Positions 8,580-16,052 of a stretch of DNA of 64,000 bases are shown in pieces (position 1 is the first letter of the stretch; each line of letters starts with the position of its first letter). The translations under genes were made by a program, and so were the position numbers. A model generated the notes under the pieces. That model searched no databases and was not told the DNA's origin. It worked only from the letters and a program-made list of their open reading frames with translations. This DNA is from Croceivirga sp. (lineage in GTDB: Bacteria; Bacteroidota; Bacteroidia; Flavobacteriales; Flavobacteriaceae), in NCBI GenBank assembly GCA_028284285.1, contig JANQSA010000072.1, forward strand, positions 62,001 through 126,000. The letters run 5' to 3'.

Positions 8580-9364
8580 GGTACGTTTCCCTTGTAGACC
8601 AGCTGAGCAGGGCCCGAAAGATAAATATTGGTATACTTTCCGTTTTCCAATTGCTCAAAGGTTACCTTTAACTCCCCTCCTTTTGCCTGAACGTTAATTT
8701 CAGTAGTTTTCGCTAACTTCTTATGATACATGGCCAGTGCTACGGCGGTAACTCCGGTACCACAGGATAATGTCTCATCTTCCACCCCACGCTCATAGGT
8801 CCTGACAGCGAATGTGTCAGGGGTAATTTGGTGTACAAAATTTATGTTACACCCTGCTTTTCCATAAATACCATACCGGATTCTTTCCCCTTCCCGTTTT
8901 ACATCCAAACCTTCCAGATCTTCAATTTGTTGAACGTGATGCGGAGATCCGGTATCCAAAAAGAGGTATTTACCGAGATCTCGGATAGTCGCTACGTCGA
9001 GCATTTTTAAAACCACCTCATCCTTTTTAATTTGGGCTTCGTGAAGACCATCAATAGCACTGAAGGTGGCAGTATCTTCTATGATTCCTAATTCCCGGGC
9101 AAACGCAACAATACACCTGCCCCCATTTCCACACATAGTGCTTTGTTTGCCATCAGCGTTGAAGTATACCATCTTAAAATCTGACAAATCGTCATCTTCA
9201 AGCAATATCAATCCATCACCGCCCACTCCAAATCTGCGATCACATAGAAACGCAATGAACTCCACATCTGTTTTTGGAAAGGAATTACTTCGGTTATCAA
9301 CCATAACAAAGTCATTACCGGTACCTTGATATTTGTAAAATTGAAGGCCTGACTGCTGATTCAT
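8573..9364 (-). CDS. dapF: Diaminopimelate epimerase
   Basis: A 263-residue enzyme converting LL- to meso-diaminopimelate for lysine and peptidoglycan synthesis. It has two half-domains: the first catalytic Cys is in MCGNGGRC and the second in LSCGTGVTAVA; GTGNDFVMVDNR marks the N-terminus. I chose the Met at 9364 (MNQQSGLQFYKYQG); a Met six codons upstream is also open but adds a non-conserved MCYLYR. The gene is first in a leftward unit with an acetyltransferase and mltG. Confidence 0.95.
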   Translation of the reverse strand: MNQQSGLQFYKYQGTGNDFVMVDNRSNSFPKTDVEFIAFLCDRRFGVGGDGLILLEDDDLSDFKMVYFNADGKQSTMCGNGGRCIVAFARELGIIEDTATFSAIDGLHEAQIKKDEVVLKMLDVATIRDLGKYLFLDTGSPHHVQQIEDLEGLDVKREGERIRYGIYGKAGCNINFVHQITPDTFAVRTYERGVEDETLSCGTGVTAVALAMYHKKLAKTTEINVQAKGGELKVTFEQLENGKYTNIYLSGPAQLVYKGNVPW

Positions 9365-9486
9365 CCGGTAAAGATAGCACATTCCCTTAAGGAGCAGGGT
9401 GCCGTTAAAACAGCGTTAAACTGTTAAAACTGGCATGATTTATGGGTAATTTTAATTAGCTAAATGAAATTCAATCCCGTTGAACT

Positions 9487-10878
9487 ATGAAAAGAATAGC
9501 ACAGCTTTTTTTGGTGGCACTTGTAGCAGGGGGCGTAACCCTTAGTGCCTACAAACATTTTTTTGAGAAAGAAACGATTACTTATGTTGCTCAACCTCAA
9601 GACACTCCTTTTATCTCCACCAGTTTACCTACTTCGCCCAAAGGTGCGGGTATCAATGAGGTGGACTTCACCGTGGCAGCTGAAAAAACGGTTCATGCCG
9701 TAGTACACGTTAAGAATATGACGGTTAGTCGCGGTAACCCTATTGCCGAATTTTTTTATGGTTCGGAGGCTACACAACGCCCTCAAATTGGCATGGGTTC
9801 CGGGGTCATTATATCTCCGGATGGTTACATTGTAACCAATAATCATGTCATTGCCAAAGCCCAGGCCCTGGAGGTTACTTTAAACAATAACAGCAGCTAT
9901 GAGGCCCAGGTTGTTGGGGCAGATCCTTCATCGGATATTGCCTTGCTAAAGATTGATGTGGAACAACCCTTGCCCTATCTCGCTTTTGGCGACTCCGATA
10001 ATGCCAAAATTGGCGAATGGGTCTTAGCAGTTGGCAACCCTTTTAATTTGACCTCTACCGTTACCGCAGGGATTGTCAGCGCTAAAGCACGCTCTATTTC
10101 GCCCGGTAGAAATCAATCTTTTATCCAAACGGACGCCGCAGTAAACCCTGGTAATAGTGGGGGCGCCTTGGTGAATACCAATGGCGATCTTATTGGAATT
10201 AATACCGCCATTACTTCCCAAACCGGTTCTTATGTGGGATACTCCTTTGCTGTCCCCAGTAATATCGCCAAAAAAGTAGTGGACGATCTTTTGGAATACG
10301 GTAAAGTACAACAAGGCATTTTGGGAATAACCACGCTTACTGAGAACAGTCAGCAAGCACGTGAAGAGGGACTGGATGAAATAAATGGGGTTTACGTGGC
10401 CGGTGTTACGGAAGATTCCGGAGCCGCCGCAGCCGGCCTTCAGGAAGGCGATATTATAAAAAAGATCGGAACGGTGAGGGTAAGCAAGTTCTCCGAACTC
10501 ACAGGATACCTGTCCTCCAAACGGCCCGGAGATGAAGTTGAGGTAGTAGTGGATCGTAATGGAAAACAAATGACCCTTCCGGTGCTACTAAAGAAGCGGG
10601 AAACCGAGAGGCTTCCGGTAATGGGCATAGAGGTGAAAAACCTCTCCCAAGAAGATCAAAAGAAGTTTGGTACAAATGAAGGGGTAAAGATCACCGCAGT
10701 ACCAGAATTTTACAAAGACTATGACCTATTGAACAAGGTAATTGTTGAGGTGGATGGCGAGAAAATCACAGATATTGACGATGCCAAGGAGAGGTTTAGG
10801 AAAATTTCCCGCTATGGCAGGACCAGCATCATGTTGATAAATGAGGAGGGAACCAGGGAAAGAATAATTTTCCAGTAG
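9487..10878 (+). CDS. htrA: Do/HtrA-family periplasmic serine protease
   Basis: A 463-residue DegP/DegQ-type protease that degrades misfolded envelope proteins. There is an N-terminal signal or anchor (RIAQLFLVALVAGGVTLSAY) and a trypsin-like domain with the triad His120 (VTNNHVIA), Asp150 (SSDIALLKI) and Ser224 (NPGNSGGALVN). Two PDZ domains follow; the first includes the EDSGAAAAGLQEGDII segment, and the second is shorter. Length agrees with two-PDZ family members. The gene is closed by a clear intrinsic terminator, so it appears monocistronic. Confidence 0.95.
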   Translation: MKRIAQLFLVALVAGGVTLSAYKHFFEKETITYVAQPQDTPFISTSLPTSPKGAGINEVDFTVAAEKTVHAVVHVKNMTVSRGNPIAEFFYGSEATQRPQIGMGSGVIISPDGYIVTNNHVIAKAQALEVTLNNNSSYEAQVVGADPSSDIALLKIDVEQPLPYLAFGDSDNAKIGEWVLAVGNPFNLTSTVTAGIVSAKARSISPGRNQSFIQTDAAVNPGNSGGALVNTNGDLIGINTAITSQTGSYVGYSFAVPSNIAKKVVDDLLEYGKVQQGILGITTLTENSQQAREEGLDEINGVYVAGVTEDSGAAAAGLQEGDIIKKIGTVRVSKFSELTGYLSSKRPGDEVEVVVDRNGKQMTLPVLLKKRETERLPVMGIEVKNLSQEDQKKFGTNEGVKITAVPEFYKDYDLLNKVIVEVDGEKITDIDDAKERFRKISRYGRTSIMLINEEGTRERIIFQ

Positions 10879-10904
10879 CAACGGATATTCCTATTGTAAA
10901 AATG

Positions 10905-10931
10905 AAACGCCCTTTCAGTGGGCGTTTTTTT
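10905..10931 (+). terminator. Intrinsic terminator after htrA
   Basis: An 8-bp perfect stem AAACGCCC/GGGCGTTT (10905-10912 with 10920-10927) has a 7-nt loop and is followed by T residues. It starts 26 nt after the htrA stop and precedes the GAPDH promoter. Confidence 0.9.
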
Positions 10932-10966
10932 ATGGCTATCTCCTTTTTCGAAATCGTTTGAAATTC

Positions 10967-10974
10967 TATTTTTG
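10967..10974 (+). promoter_or_regulatory. -7 promoter element for GAPDH
   Basis: TATTTTTG matches the flavobacterial TAnnTTTG -7 consensus. A TTTC, one base off the -33 TTTG, lies 17 nt upstream. The predicted start of transcription is around 10981, which lies downstream of the first open ATG (10958) and so favours translation from 11006. Confidence 0.6.
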
Positions 10975-11005
10975 CCCAAAATTTTTGCAATCTTTAATTC
11001 TCATC

Positions 11006-12454
11006 ATGAACGACATTAAATCCTATGAAAAAGAATTGGCTTTCCAGGCAGATAGGCGAAAAGCGACCACAGAATTCGTTAAAATAATAAGCGACCTCTG
11101 GTATGACAGATCCATTGAAGTGGTACTGTTCAAAAATCAGGTTATCGATAGGAACGTAAGTGAGATCATCAATTTGCACGAATATGCCGGTGAGTTTGTC
11201 CAAAAGCCCATTTCCATATTTGATTCCGTAGAGATCCTACGGGCCATCCATGATATTCCACTTCCCCCGGCTAAAATAGATATCGGTAAGCTTACCTATG
11301 AATATCACTCCCAGGACAACGGTCACCATGAGGTAAAATCGTTTGTGCTGGATAAACTGAAGGATGCAAACGCCCAAAAGGAGATTAAACCCAGGGATGT
11401 GGTCCTTTATGGTTTTGGGAGGATCGGCAGATTATTGGCCAGGGAACTTATGGCCAAAACCGGAAAAGGGAACCAGCTTAGGCTCAGGGCTGTAGTGACA
11501 CGAGGTGAAATCACGCCCGAAATTCTTGAAAAGCGTGCTGCCTTGTTACGAACAGATTCTGTACATGGACAGTTTAGCGGTACCGTGGAGGCAGACATTT
11601 CAAGACAAGCCCTTGTAATAAATGGTACCACCGTATTTCTAATTAGTGCGGACAGGCCGGAAGCTGTGGATTATTCTAAATACGGCATTTACAACGCACT
11701 GGTAATTGATAATACAGGGGCCTTTAGGGATAAGTCGTCTCTCTCAAGACATTTGAAGGCAAAAGGTGCCAGCCGGGTATTGTTGACTGCTCCGGGAAAG
11801 GAAGTTCCTAATGTGGTACACGGCGTAAACCATAAAGCTTACGATCCGGACGCGACTAAAATTTATTCTGCGGCTTCCTGCACTACCAACGCTATTACTC
11901 CTGTACTTAAGGTGATTGAAGACTCCCTGGGCATTAAAAAAGGGCATTTAGAGACCATCCATGCCTATACAAATGATCAGAATTTGGTAGATAATTTGCA
12001 TAAAAAGTATCGCAGGGGTCGTGCAGCTGCATTAAATATGGTCATCACGGAAACAGGCGCGGGTAAGGCAGTGGCTAAAGCTCTTCCCAGCCTGGAAGGG
12101 AAGCTTACCTCAAATGCGATACGGGTTCCGGTACCCAACGGCTCCCTGGCTATTTTAAATCTGGAGGTAAAGCAAAAGACTTCCAGGGAAGCTGTTAACA
12201 CCATTCTAAAAAAGTATGCGTTGGAAGGAGATCTGGTAGAACAAATCAAATACTCATTGAGCAATGAGTTGGTTTCTTCTGATATTGTAGGTACTTCAGC
12301 GCCCTCTATTTATGACAGTAAAGCAACTATTGTATCCGGAGATGGAAAGAACATCCTTCTATATGTCTGGTACGACAATGAATATGGGTATTCCCATCAG
12401 GTAATACGGTTGGCCAAATACATTGCCAAAGTGAGAAGATATACCTACTACTAA
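11006..12454 (+). CDS. gap: Glyceraldehyde-3-phosphate dehydrogenase, long Bacteroidota type
   Basis: A 482-residue GAPDH. The NAD(P)-binding Rossmann motif YGFGRIGRL begins only near residue 135, after an N-terminal extension of about 130 residues that includes a helical start (SYEKELAFQADRRKA). The catalytic Cys lies in SAASCTTNAITP, and the C-terminal half has WYDNEYGYSHQV. Ordinary GAPDH is about 335 residues; the long form is common in Bacteroidota, and the extension's role is not known to me. The promoter position supports this start rather than an ATG 16 codons upstream. Could serve glycolysis or gluconeogenesis. Confidence 0.93.
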   Translation: MNDIKSYEKELAFQADRRKATTEFVKIISDLWYDRSIEVVLFKNQVIDRNVSEIINLHEYAGEFVQKPISIFDSVEILRAIHDIPLPPAKIDIGKLTYEYHSQDNGHHEVKSFVLDKLKDANAQKEIKPRDVVLYGFGRIGRLLARELMAKTGKGNQLRLRAVVTRGEITPEILEKRAALLRTDSVHGQFSGTVEADISRQALVINGTTVFLISADRPEAVDYSKYGIYNALVIDNTGAFRDKSSLSRHLKAKGASRVLLTAPGKEVPNVVHGVNHKAYDPDATKIYSAASCTTNAITPVLKVIEDSLGIKKGHLETIHAYTNDQNLVDNLHKKYRRGRAAALNMVITETGAGKAVAKALPSLEGKLTSNAIRVPVPNGSLAILNLEVKQKTSREAVNTILKKYALEGDLVEQIKYSLSNELVSSDIVGTSAPSIYDSKATIVSGDGKNILLYVWYDNEYGYSHQVIRLAKYIAKVRRYTYY

Positions 12455-12528
12455 ATACAGTTTTGGGGATTCCCTTTAAAGGATGTACCTTCGCCTCTAC
12501 CCTAAATCCGTTTTTAAATTAGAACTCT

Positions 12529-13128
12529 ATGAAACACCTGACATTTCTAGTACTGGCGGCATGTATGTGCTTATCAGTAGTACATGCCCAACAACAAGCC
12601 GTAGAAGACAACTCCATCCAAGGGCAGTTCAATGTCTTAAAAAAGAAATCAACCAATTACAATCAAAATGGAAAACGGTATGAGGTAGTCCGCTTGTTGC
12701 AACTCAATGCCTTACAAAAGAATATTTTGGATTCCATTGACACAGCTAACAGTACCATTGGTACGTTAAAAGCAACAATTGCAGAGAATGAAACGGAAAT
12801 CAGCGCTTTAAATTCAAAATTGAATGAAGCCACTACAAATCTGAACAAACTTACCGAAGAGAAGGACAGCATGCCTTTTTTGGGGAGTATGGTATCCAAG
12901 GGAACCTATAAACTGATTACATGGTCCATCATTCTAGTACTTGTAATTTTTTTGGCGCTCTTTGTATATAAATTTCGGAACAGTAACACCCTTACACGGC
13001 TTGCTAAATCCAACCTGTCTGATTTGGAAGAAGAATACGAGCAACATAGAAGAAGAGCTTTGGAGCGGGAACAGAAGATTAGTAGAAAATTGCAGGACGA
13101 GATCAATAAAAATAAGAAAACAACCTAA
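12529..13128 (+). CDS. Exported coiled-coil membrane protein of unknown function
   Basis: A 199-residue protein not assigned to a functional family. It begins with a clear signal peptide (HLTFLVLAACMCLSVVHAQQQ). A periplasmic helical region of heptad-like repeats runs from about residue 55 to 110 (IGTLKATIAENETEISAL), then one transmembrane helix (LITWSIILVLVIFLALFVYKF). A charged cytoplasmic coiled coil (EEEYEQHRRRALEREQKI) ends the protein. It lies just upstream of trmD, a conserved position in flavobacteria, and homologues are sometimes mislabelled tRNA (guanine-N1)-methyltransferase for that reason. No methylase motif is present. Confidence 0.75.
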   Translation: MKHLTFLVLAACMCLSVVHAQQQAVEDNSIQGQFNVLKKKSTNYNQNGKRYEVVRLLQLNALQKNILDSIDTANSTIGTLKATIAENETEISALNSKLNEATTNLNKLTEEKDSMPFLGSMVSKGTYKLITWSIILVLVIFLALFVYKFRNSNTLTRLAKSNLSDLEEEYEQHRRRALEREQKISRKLQDEINKNKKTT

Positions 13129-13225
13129 AGGGGATACCCCGTTTTCTGCTGTTGCCTATCGCCCTTTTCTGTTTTGAATGATCCGTTTGTAAAGAAATCA
13201 TATCAAAGTTAATACGGTACAAAAA

Positions 13226-13897
13226 GTGCGCATTGACATTATTACGGTGCTACCCGAACTACTTAAAAGCCCCTTTGAAGCTTCTATCCTCAAAAGGGCA
13301 ATTGATAAGGGTTTAGTAGAAATACAACTGCATAATTTAAGGGATTATGCCACTGGAAATTACAAGCAGGTAGATGATTACCAATTTGGTGGAGGAGCAG
13401 GAATGGTGCTTATGATAGCCCCTATTGACAAGTGCATCTCCCAACTGAAAAAGGAAAGAGCGTATGATGAAATCATTTACTTAACCCCGGATGGAGAAAC
13501 CCTGAATCAGGGAATGGCCAACCAGCTTTCCCTGCATCAGAATCTTATTTTATTGTGTGGCCATTACAAGGGAGTAGACCAGCGGGTGCGGGATACTATT
13601 ATCACAAAGGAGATTTCCATCGGGGACTACGTGCTTTCAGGAGGAGAACTGGCGGCTGCCGTACTTGCCGACAGCGTAATTCGGCTGCTTCCCGGTGTAC
13701 TCAATGATGAAACCTCTGCCCTGACCGATACTTTTCAGGATAATCTATTGGCTCCCCCGGTATACACCAGACCATCAGAATATATGGGGATGAAAGTACC
13801 GGAAGTCTTATTGACCGGTAACACCAAAAAAATAGAAGAATGGCGGGAAAACGAGGCCCTGGTAAGAACAAAAAAGAATCGGCCGGATATATTGTAG
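13226..13897 (+). CDS. trmD: tRNA (guanosine(37)-N1)-methyltransferase TrmD
   Basis: A 223-residue SPOUT methyltransferase that modifies G37 of tRNAs and so prevents +1 frameshifting. It starts with GTG and the family N-terminus [13 protein letters not shown]. Knot-forming and SAM-binding segments [14 protein letters not shown] and [15 protein letters not shown] are intact, as is [21 protein letters not shown] near the C-terminus. rplS follows 136 nt downstream; the rpsP and rimM genes that often precede trmD are absent here. Confidence 0.96.
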   Translation: MRIDIITVLPELLKSPFEASILKRAIDKGLVEIQLHNLRDYATGNYKQVDDYQFGGGAGMVLMIAPIDKCISQLKKERAYDEIIYLTPDGETLNQGMANQLSLHQNLILLCGHYKGVDQRVRDTIITKEISIGDYVLSGGELAAAVLADSVIRLLPGVLNDETSALTDTFQDNLLAPPVYTRPSEYMGMKVPEVLLTGNTKKIEEWRENEALVRTKKNRPDIL

Positions 13898-13952
13898 CAC
13901 GGTTTTCTACAAATTAATCCCTAAAGGTTATGGTCAGTTCTAAAATATCAAC

Positions 13953-13960
13953 TAATTTTG
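13953..13960 (+). promoter_or_regulatory. -7 promoter element for rplS
   Basis: TAATTTTG matches TAnnTTTG and lies 73 nt upstream of rplS. A clear TTG at the -33 spacing is missing. It suggests rplS has its own start of transcription in addition to readthrough from trmD. Confidence 0.45.
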
Positions 13961-14033
13961 CAGACCATTAAAGTCAACCTCTGGCGATAGTCGTGTATGT
14001 TGGTTTTAGGAAATCCATAAATCAAGAAATACA

Positions 14034-14384
14034 ATGGACTCTTTAGTAAAATTTGTTGAAAACGAATTTGTTCAGAAAAAGGAATTTCCTGTTTTTTCTG
14101 CCGGGGATACAATAACCGTATACTACGAAATAAAGGAAGGAGAAAAAACGAGAACCCAGTTTTTTAAAGGGGTGGTTATTCAACGAAGAGGAAGTGGTGC
14201 TACGGAGACGTTTACGATACGCAAAATGTCCGGCACTATTGGTGTAGAGCGTATATTCCCTGTAAACATGCCTGCCCTGCAAAAAATTGAGGTGAATAAA
14301 AAAGGTAAAGTAAGAAGGGCCAGAATCTTCTATTTCCGAGGACTCACCGGGAAAAAAGCCCGTATTAAGGAAGTTCGGTCCTAA
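14034..14384 (+). CDS. rplS: 50S ribosomal protein L19
   Basis: A 116-residue large-subunit protein located at the 30S-50S interface. The sequence has the standard features FSAGDTITVYYEIKEGEKTR, FKGVVIQRRGSG and the basic C-terminus RRARIFYFRGLTGKKARIKE. Length is normal. It is closed by a strong terminator 23 nt downstream. Confidence 0.97.
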   Translation: MDSLVKFVENEFVQKKEFPVFSAGDTITVYYEIKEGEKTRTQFFKGVVIQRRGSGATETFTIRKMSGTIGVERIFPVNMPALQKIEVNKKGKVRRARIFYFRGLTGKKARIKEVRS

Positions 14385-14406
14385 CGCTTTTTCCAACCGT
14401 AATAGA

Positions 14407-14435
14407 AACACTCCCCCTACAGGGAGTGTTTTTTT
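14407..14435 (+). terminator. Intrinsic terminator after rplS
   Basis: The 9-bp stem AACACTCCC/GGGAGTGTT (14407-14415 with 14422-14430), with a 6-nt loop, runs into a T tract. It separates rplS from the gene-free region that follows. Confidence 0.92.
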
Positions 14436-14718
14436 ATTAACAATTGTTGACAACTCCAGTTTATAAACTGTTGATTTTTAACCCCTTAATTTTCTTGCCT
14501 ACTTTTAAATTTACATTACATTTACATCAGAACAATAAGGCAAGCAATTGTTTTTGAGTTCCTTTTAAGTTGACGTTCTTTAAAGTGTTGTTTGATCGAT
14601 TTATTTTTAGTTGGTAGCACTACTAATCAAAAAATAAAGCGGCTTTCAAATTGAGCATTGCTTGAGTTGGGAGCTTATGTGTTGTGTGCGGATAAAAGAG
14701 CATTCTTTTATTCTGACA
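14436..14718. other. Gene-free AT-rich stretch upstream of the structured RNA
   Basis: No supportable coding sequence is present. The only long open frame (14662-15048) needs a TTG start and runs straight through the hairpins and terminator described next, so I treat it as spurious. TATTTTTA near 14602 is one mismatch from the -7 consensus and could be a promoter for the RNA, but no convincing -33 element was found. Confidence 0.4.
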
Positions 14719-14917
14719 ATGCGGCAAACAACAATCAGGGATGTCGTAGCCGTTCGATCTTCGGATCGGGCAGTAAAAGCATCTTTAAACGTTGAAACAC
14801 TATTCAGCATAGGCCCCCGGGCCGAGACGAGGTGGCAACACCGCGTCGAATTGCCGAATAATTGTTTGAAGAAGCCATATCAATGCAATTTTGTAGTGAT
14901 ATGGCTTTTGTATTTTT
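14719..14917 (+). ncRNA. Candidate structured RNA or attenuator-type leader ending in an intrinsic terminator
   Basis: Several strong helices are packed into 200 nt. There is a UUCG-capped hairpin CGATC-TTCG-GATCG (14755-14768) and a small GGCC/GGCC hairpin (14812-14823). A GCAA-capped hairpin follows: GACG-A-GGTG/CACC-G-CGTC (14826-14847), with a single symmetric A-G mismatch. CGGCAA (14722-14727) can pair with TTGCCG (14851-14856) and close a multibranch domain; the overlapping CAAACAA (14725-14731) can instead pair with TTGTTTG (14862-14868), giving a mutually exclusive fold. An 11-bp terminator AAGCCATATCA/TGATATGGCTT (14872-14907) with TTGTATTTTT follows. This resembles an amino-acid operon attenuator, but the next gene encodes a DUF4249 lipoprotein 260 nt away. 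Confidence 0.5.
14872..14917 (+). terminator. Intrinsic terminator of the structured RNA
   Basis: A perfect 11-bp stem (14872-14882 with 14897-14907) around a 14-nt loop is followed by TTGTATTTTT. Its T tract is on the plus-strand side only, which gives the RNA its orientation. Confidence 0.85.
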
Positions 14918-15175
14918 GGATTGGTCTCTTCACTTGTTTTTTCCTTTTCCCGGGGTGGACCATCAACCAAAAATTTTTTAAAAAAACAAAGAAAGCCTAT
15001 GGATCCCGAAAGATAATATCCTACCGGGTGTTCACATCTCTACCTTGACAATACCACTTCGTGCAGCCTTTAACGCAACTTTGAATAGTATTTGACACGT
15101 ACCGTTTTAAGAAACTGTTAAGCGCAACCCCTATACCACCCACTTTGGCTATTTTAGGCGCAAGAAAAGCATGCC

Positions 15176-15991
15176 TTGGTTTTGAGAAGAGTTGTTTTCA
15201 CTTGCATCCTGGTTGCCTTCTTCACGTCTTGTGAAGAAGCCATAAACGTAAACCTCCCTTCTCCGGAACCGCAACTCGTCATTGATGCACTTATTGGATT
15301 TAATGACAATAATGGTAACCCAATCACTATTGGCCAGGTAGAATTGACGCTAACCACTTCTTTTTTTAGCGAGGAAGTCCCGCGTGCCCTGGATGCCGAC
15401 GTTCGCATTATTGATGAATCAACCGGAGAGGTTTTCTCTTTAGGGGAAAATGAACCCGGTGTTTTCCGAAACGGTTTCCCAAATCTGGAATTTGATAGAG
15501 AGTATACTTTAGAAGTGATCTATCAGGGCGAAACGTATCGTGCAACAGAGCAATTGGTCCGTACGGGAAGTATAGACAATGTGGAGCAGGGCGACGGATT
15601 TCTATTTAATGAGGATGAAGAAACCGAAGTGATCGTTACCTTTTCAGATATTCCTAATGAGAGAAACTATTATCTCTTTGCCTTTGGTTTTGACAATTAC
15701 CTCGTTACAGATGACGAGTTTTATCAGGATGAAAGCCTTACCTTTTCCTATTTCTATGAAAACATTGAACCCGGAGACCTCTTGACCATTACCCTTTTAG
15801 GGATTAACCAGGAGTTCGCGAGTTTTGTGGAACAGGCACTGGTGCAATCCGGAGAAAATGGCGGCGCCCTGTTTGCCGTACCTCCGGCATCCGTTCGTGG
15901 AAATATTGTAAATGTAAGCCGTCCCGAGAATTTTCCCTTTGGCTATTTTGCGATAAGCGAGTTTGATGCGGTCCCTTTAACAGTGGAATAA
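15176..15991 (+). CDS. DUF4249-family lipoprotein (first of pair)
   Basis: A 271-residue exported lipoprotein. The signal peptide VVFTCILVAFFTSC ends in a lipobox, and the lipidated Cys is followed by acidic residues (CEEAINVNLP), as in surface-exported flavobacterial lipoproteins. The body resembles DUF4249: PQLVIDALIGFNDN and repeated beta-rich segments ending GYFAISEFDAV. No ATG is available in frame near the signal peptide (an ATG at 15171 is in another frame and stops after four codons), so the start is TTG at 15176 or 15182. It sits 61 nt upstream of a TonB-dependent receptor and has a paralogue just downstream of it. Function unknown; likely a receptor partner. Confidence 0.8.
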   Translation: MVLRRVVFTCILVAFFTSCEEAINVNLPSPEPQLVIDALIGFNDNNGNPITIGQVELTLTTSFFSEEVPRALDADVRIIDESTGEVFSLGENEPGVFRNGFPNLEFDREYTLEVIYQGETYRATEQLVRTGSIDNVEQGDGFLFNEDEETEVIVTFSDIPNERNYYLFAFGFDNYLVTDDEFYQDESLTFSYFYENIEPGDLLTITLLGINQEFASFVEQALVQSGENGGALFAVPPASVRGNIVNVSRPENFPFGYFAISEFDAVPLTVE

Positions 15992-16052
15992 TATGCCCTG
16001 TTAATTTTTAAAAAACATGAACTAATTCCCTATTTTTAAAAAAACCAAACGA

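Noticed and set aside
10958..11005. Upstream ATG for GAPDH
   Set aside because: It lies before the predicted transcription start given by TATTTTTG at 10967.
12529..13128. Annotation as tRNA (guanine-N1)-methyltransferase
   Set aside because: The true TrmD is the next gene. This protein has a signal peptide, coiled coils and a membrane helix, and no methylase motif.
14750..14770. GTTCGATC resembling the T-loop of a tRNA or tmRNA
   Set aside because: No flanking five-base stem fits the T-arm, and the bases form a better UUCG hairpin. No acceptor stem or anticodon arm was found.
14826..14847. T-box antiterminator core
   Set aside because: GGTGGCAACACCGCG is similar, but it folds as a closed GNRA hairpin, no Stem I or specifier loop is evident, no aminoacyl-tRNA or amino acid gene follows, and T-boxes are not usual in Bacteroidota.
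14662..15048. A 128-codon open frame in the gap after rplS
   Set aside because: It needs a TTG start, runs through several strong hairpins and an intrinsic terminator with T tract, and resembles no family. The RNA structure explains the sequence better.
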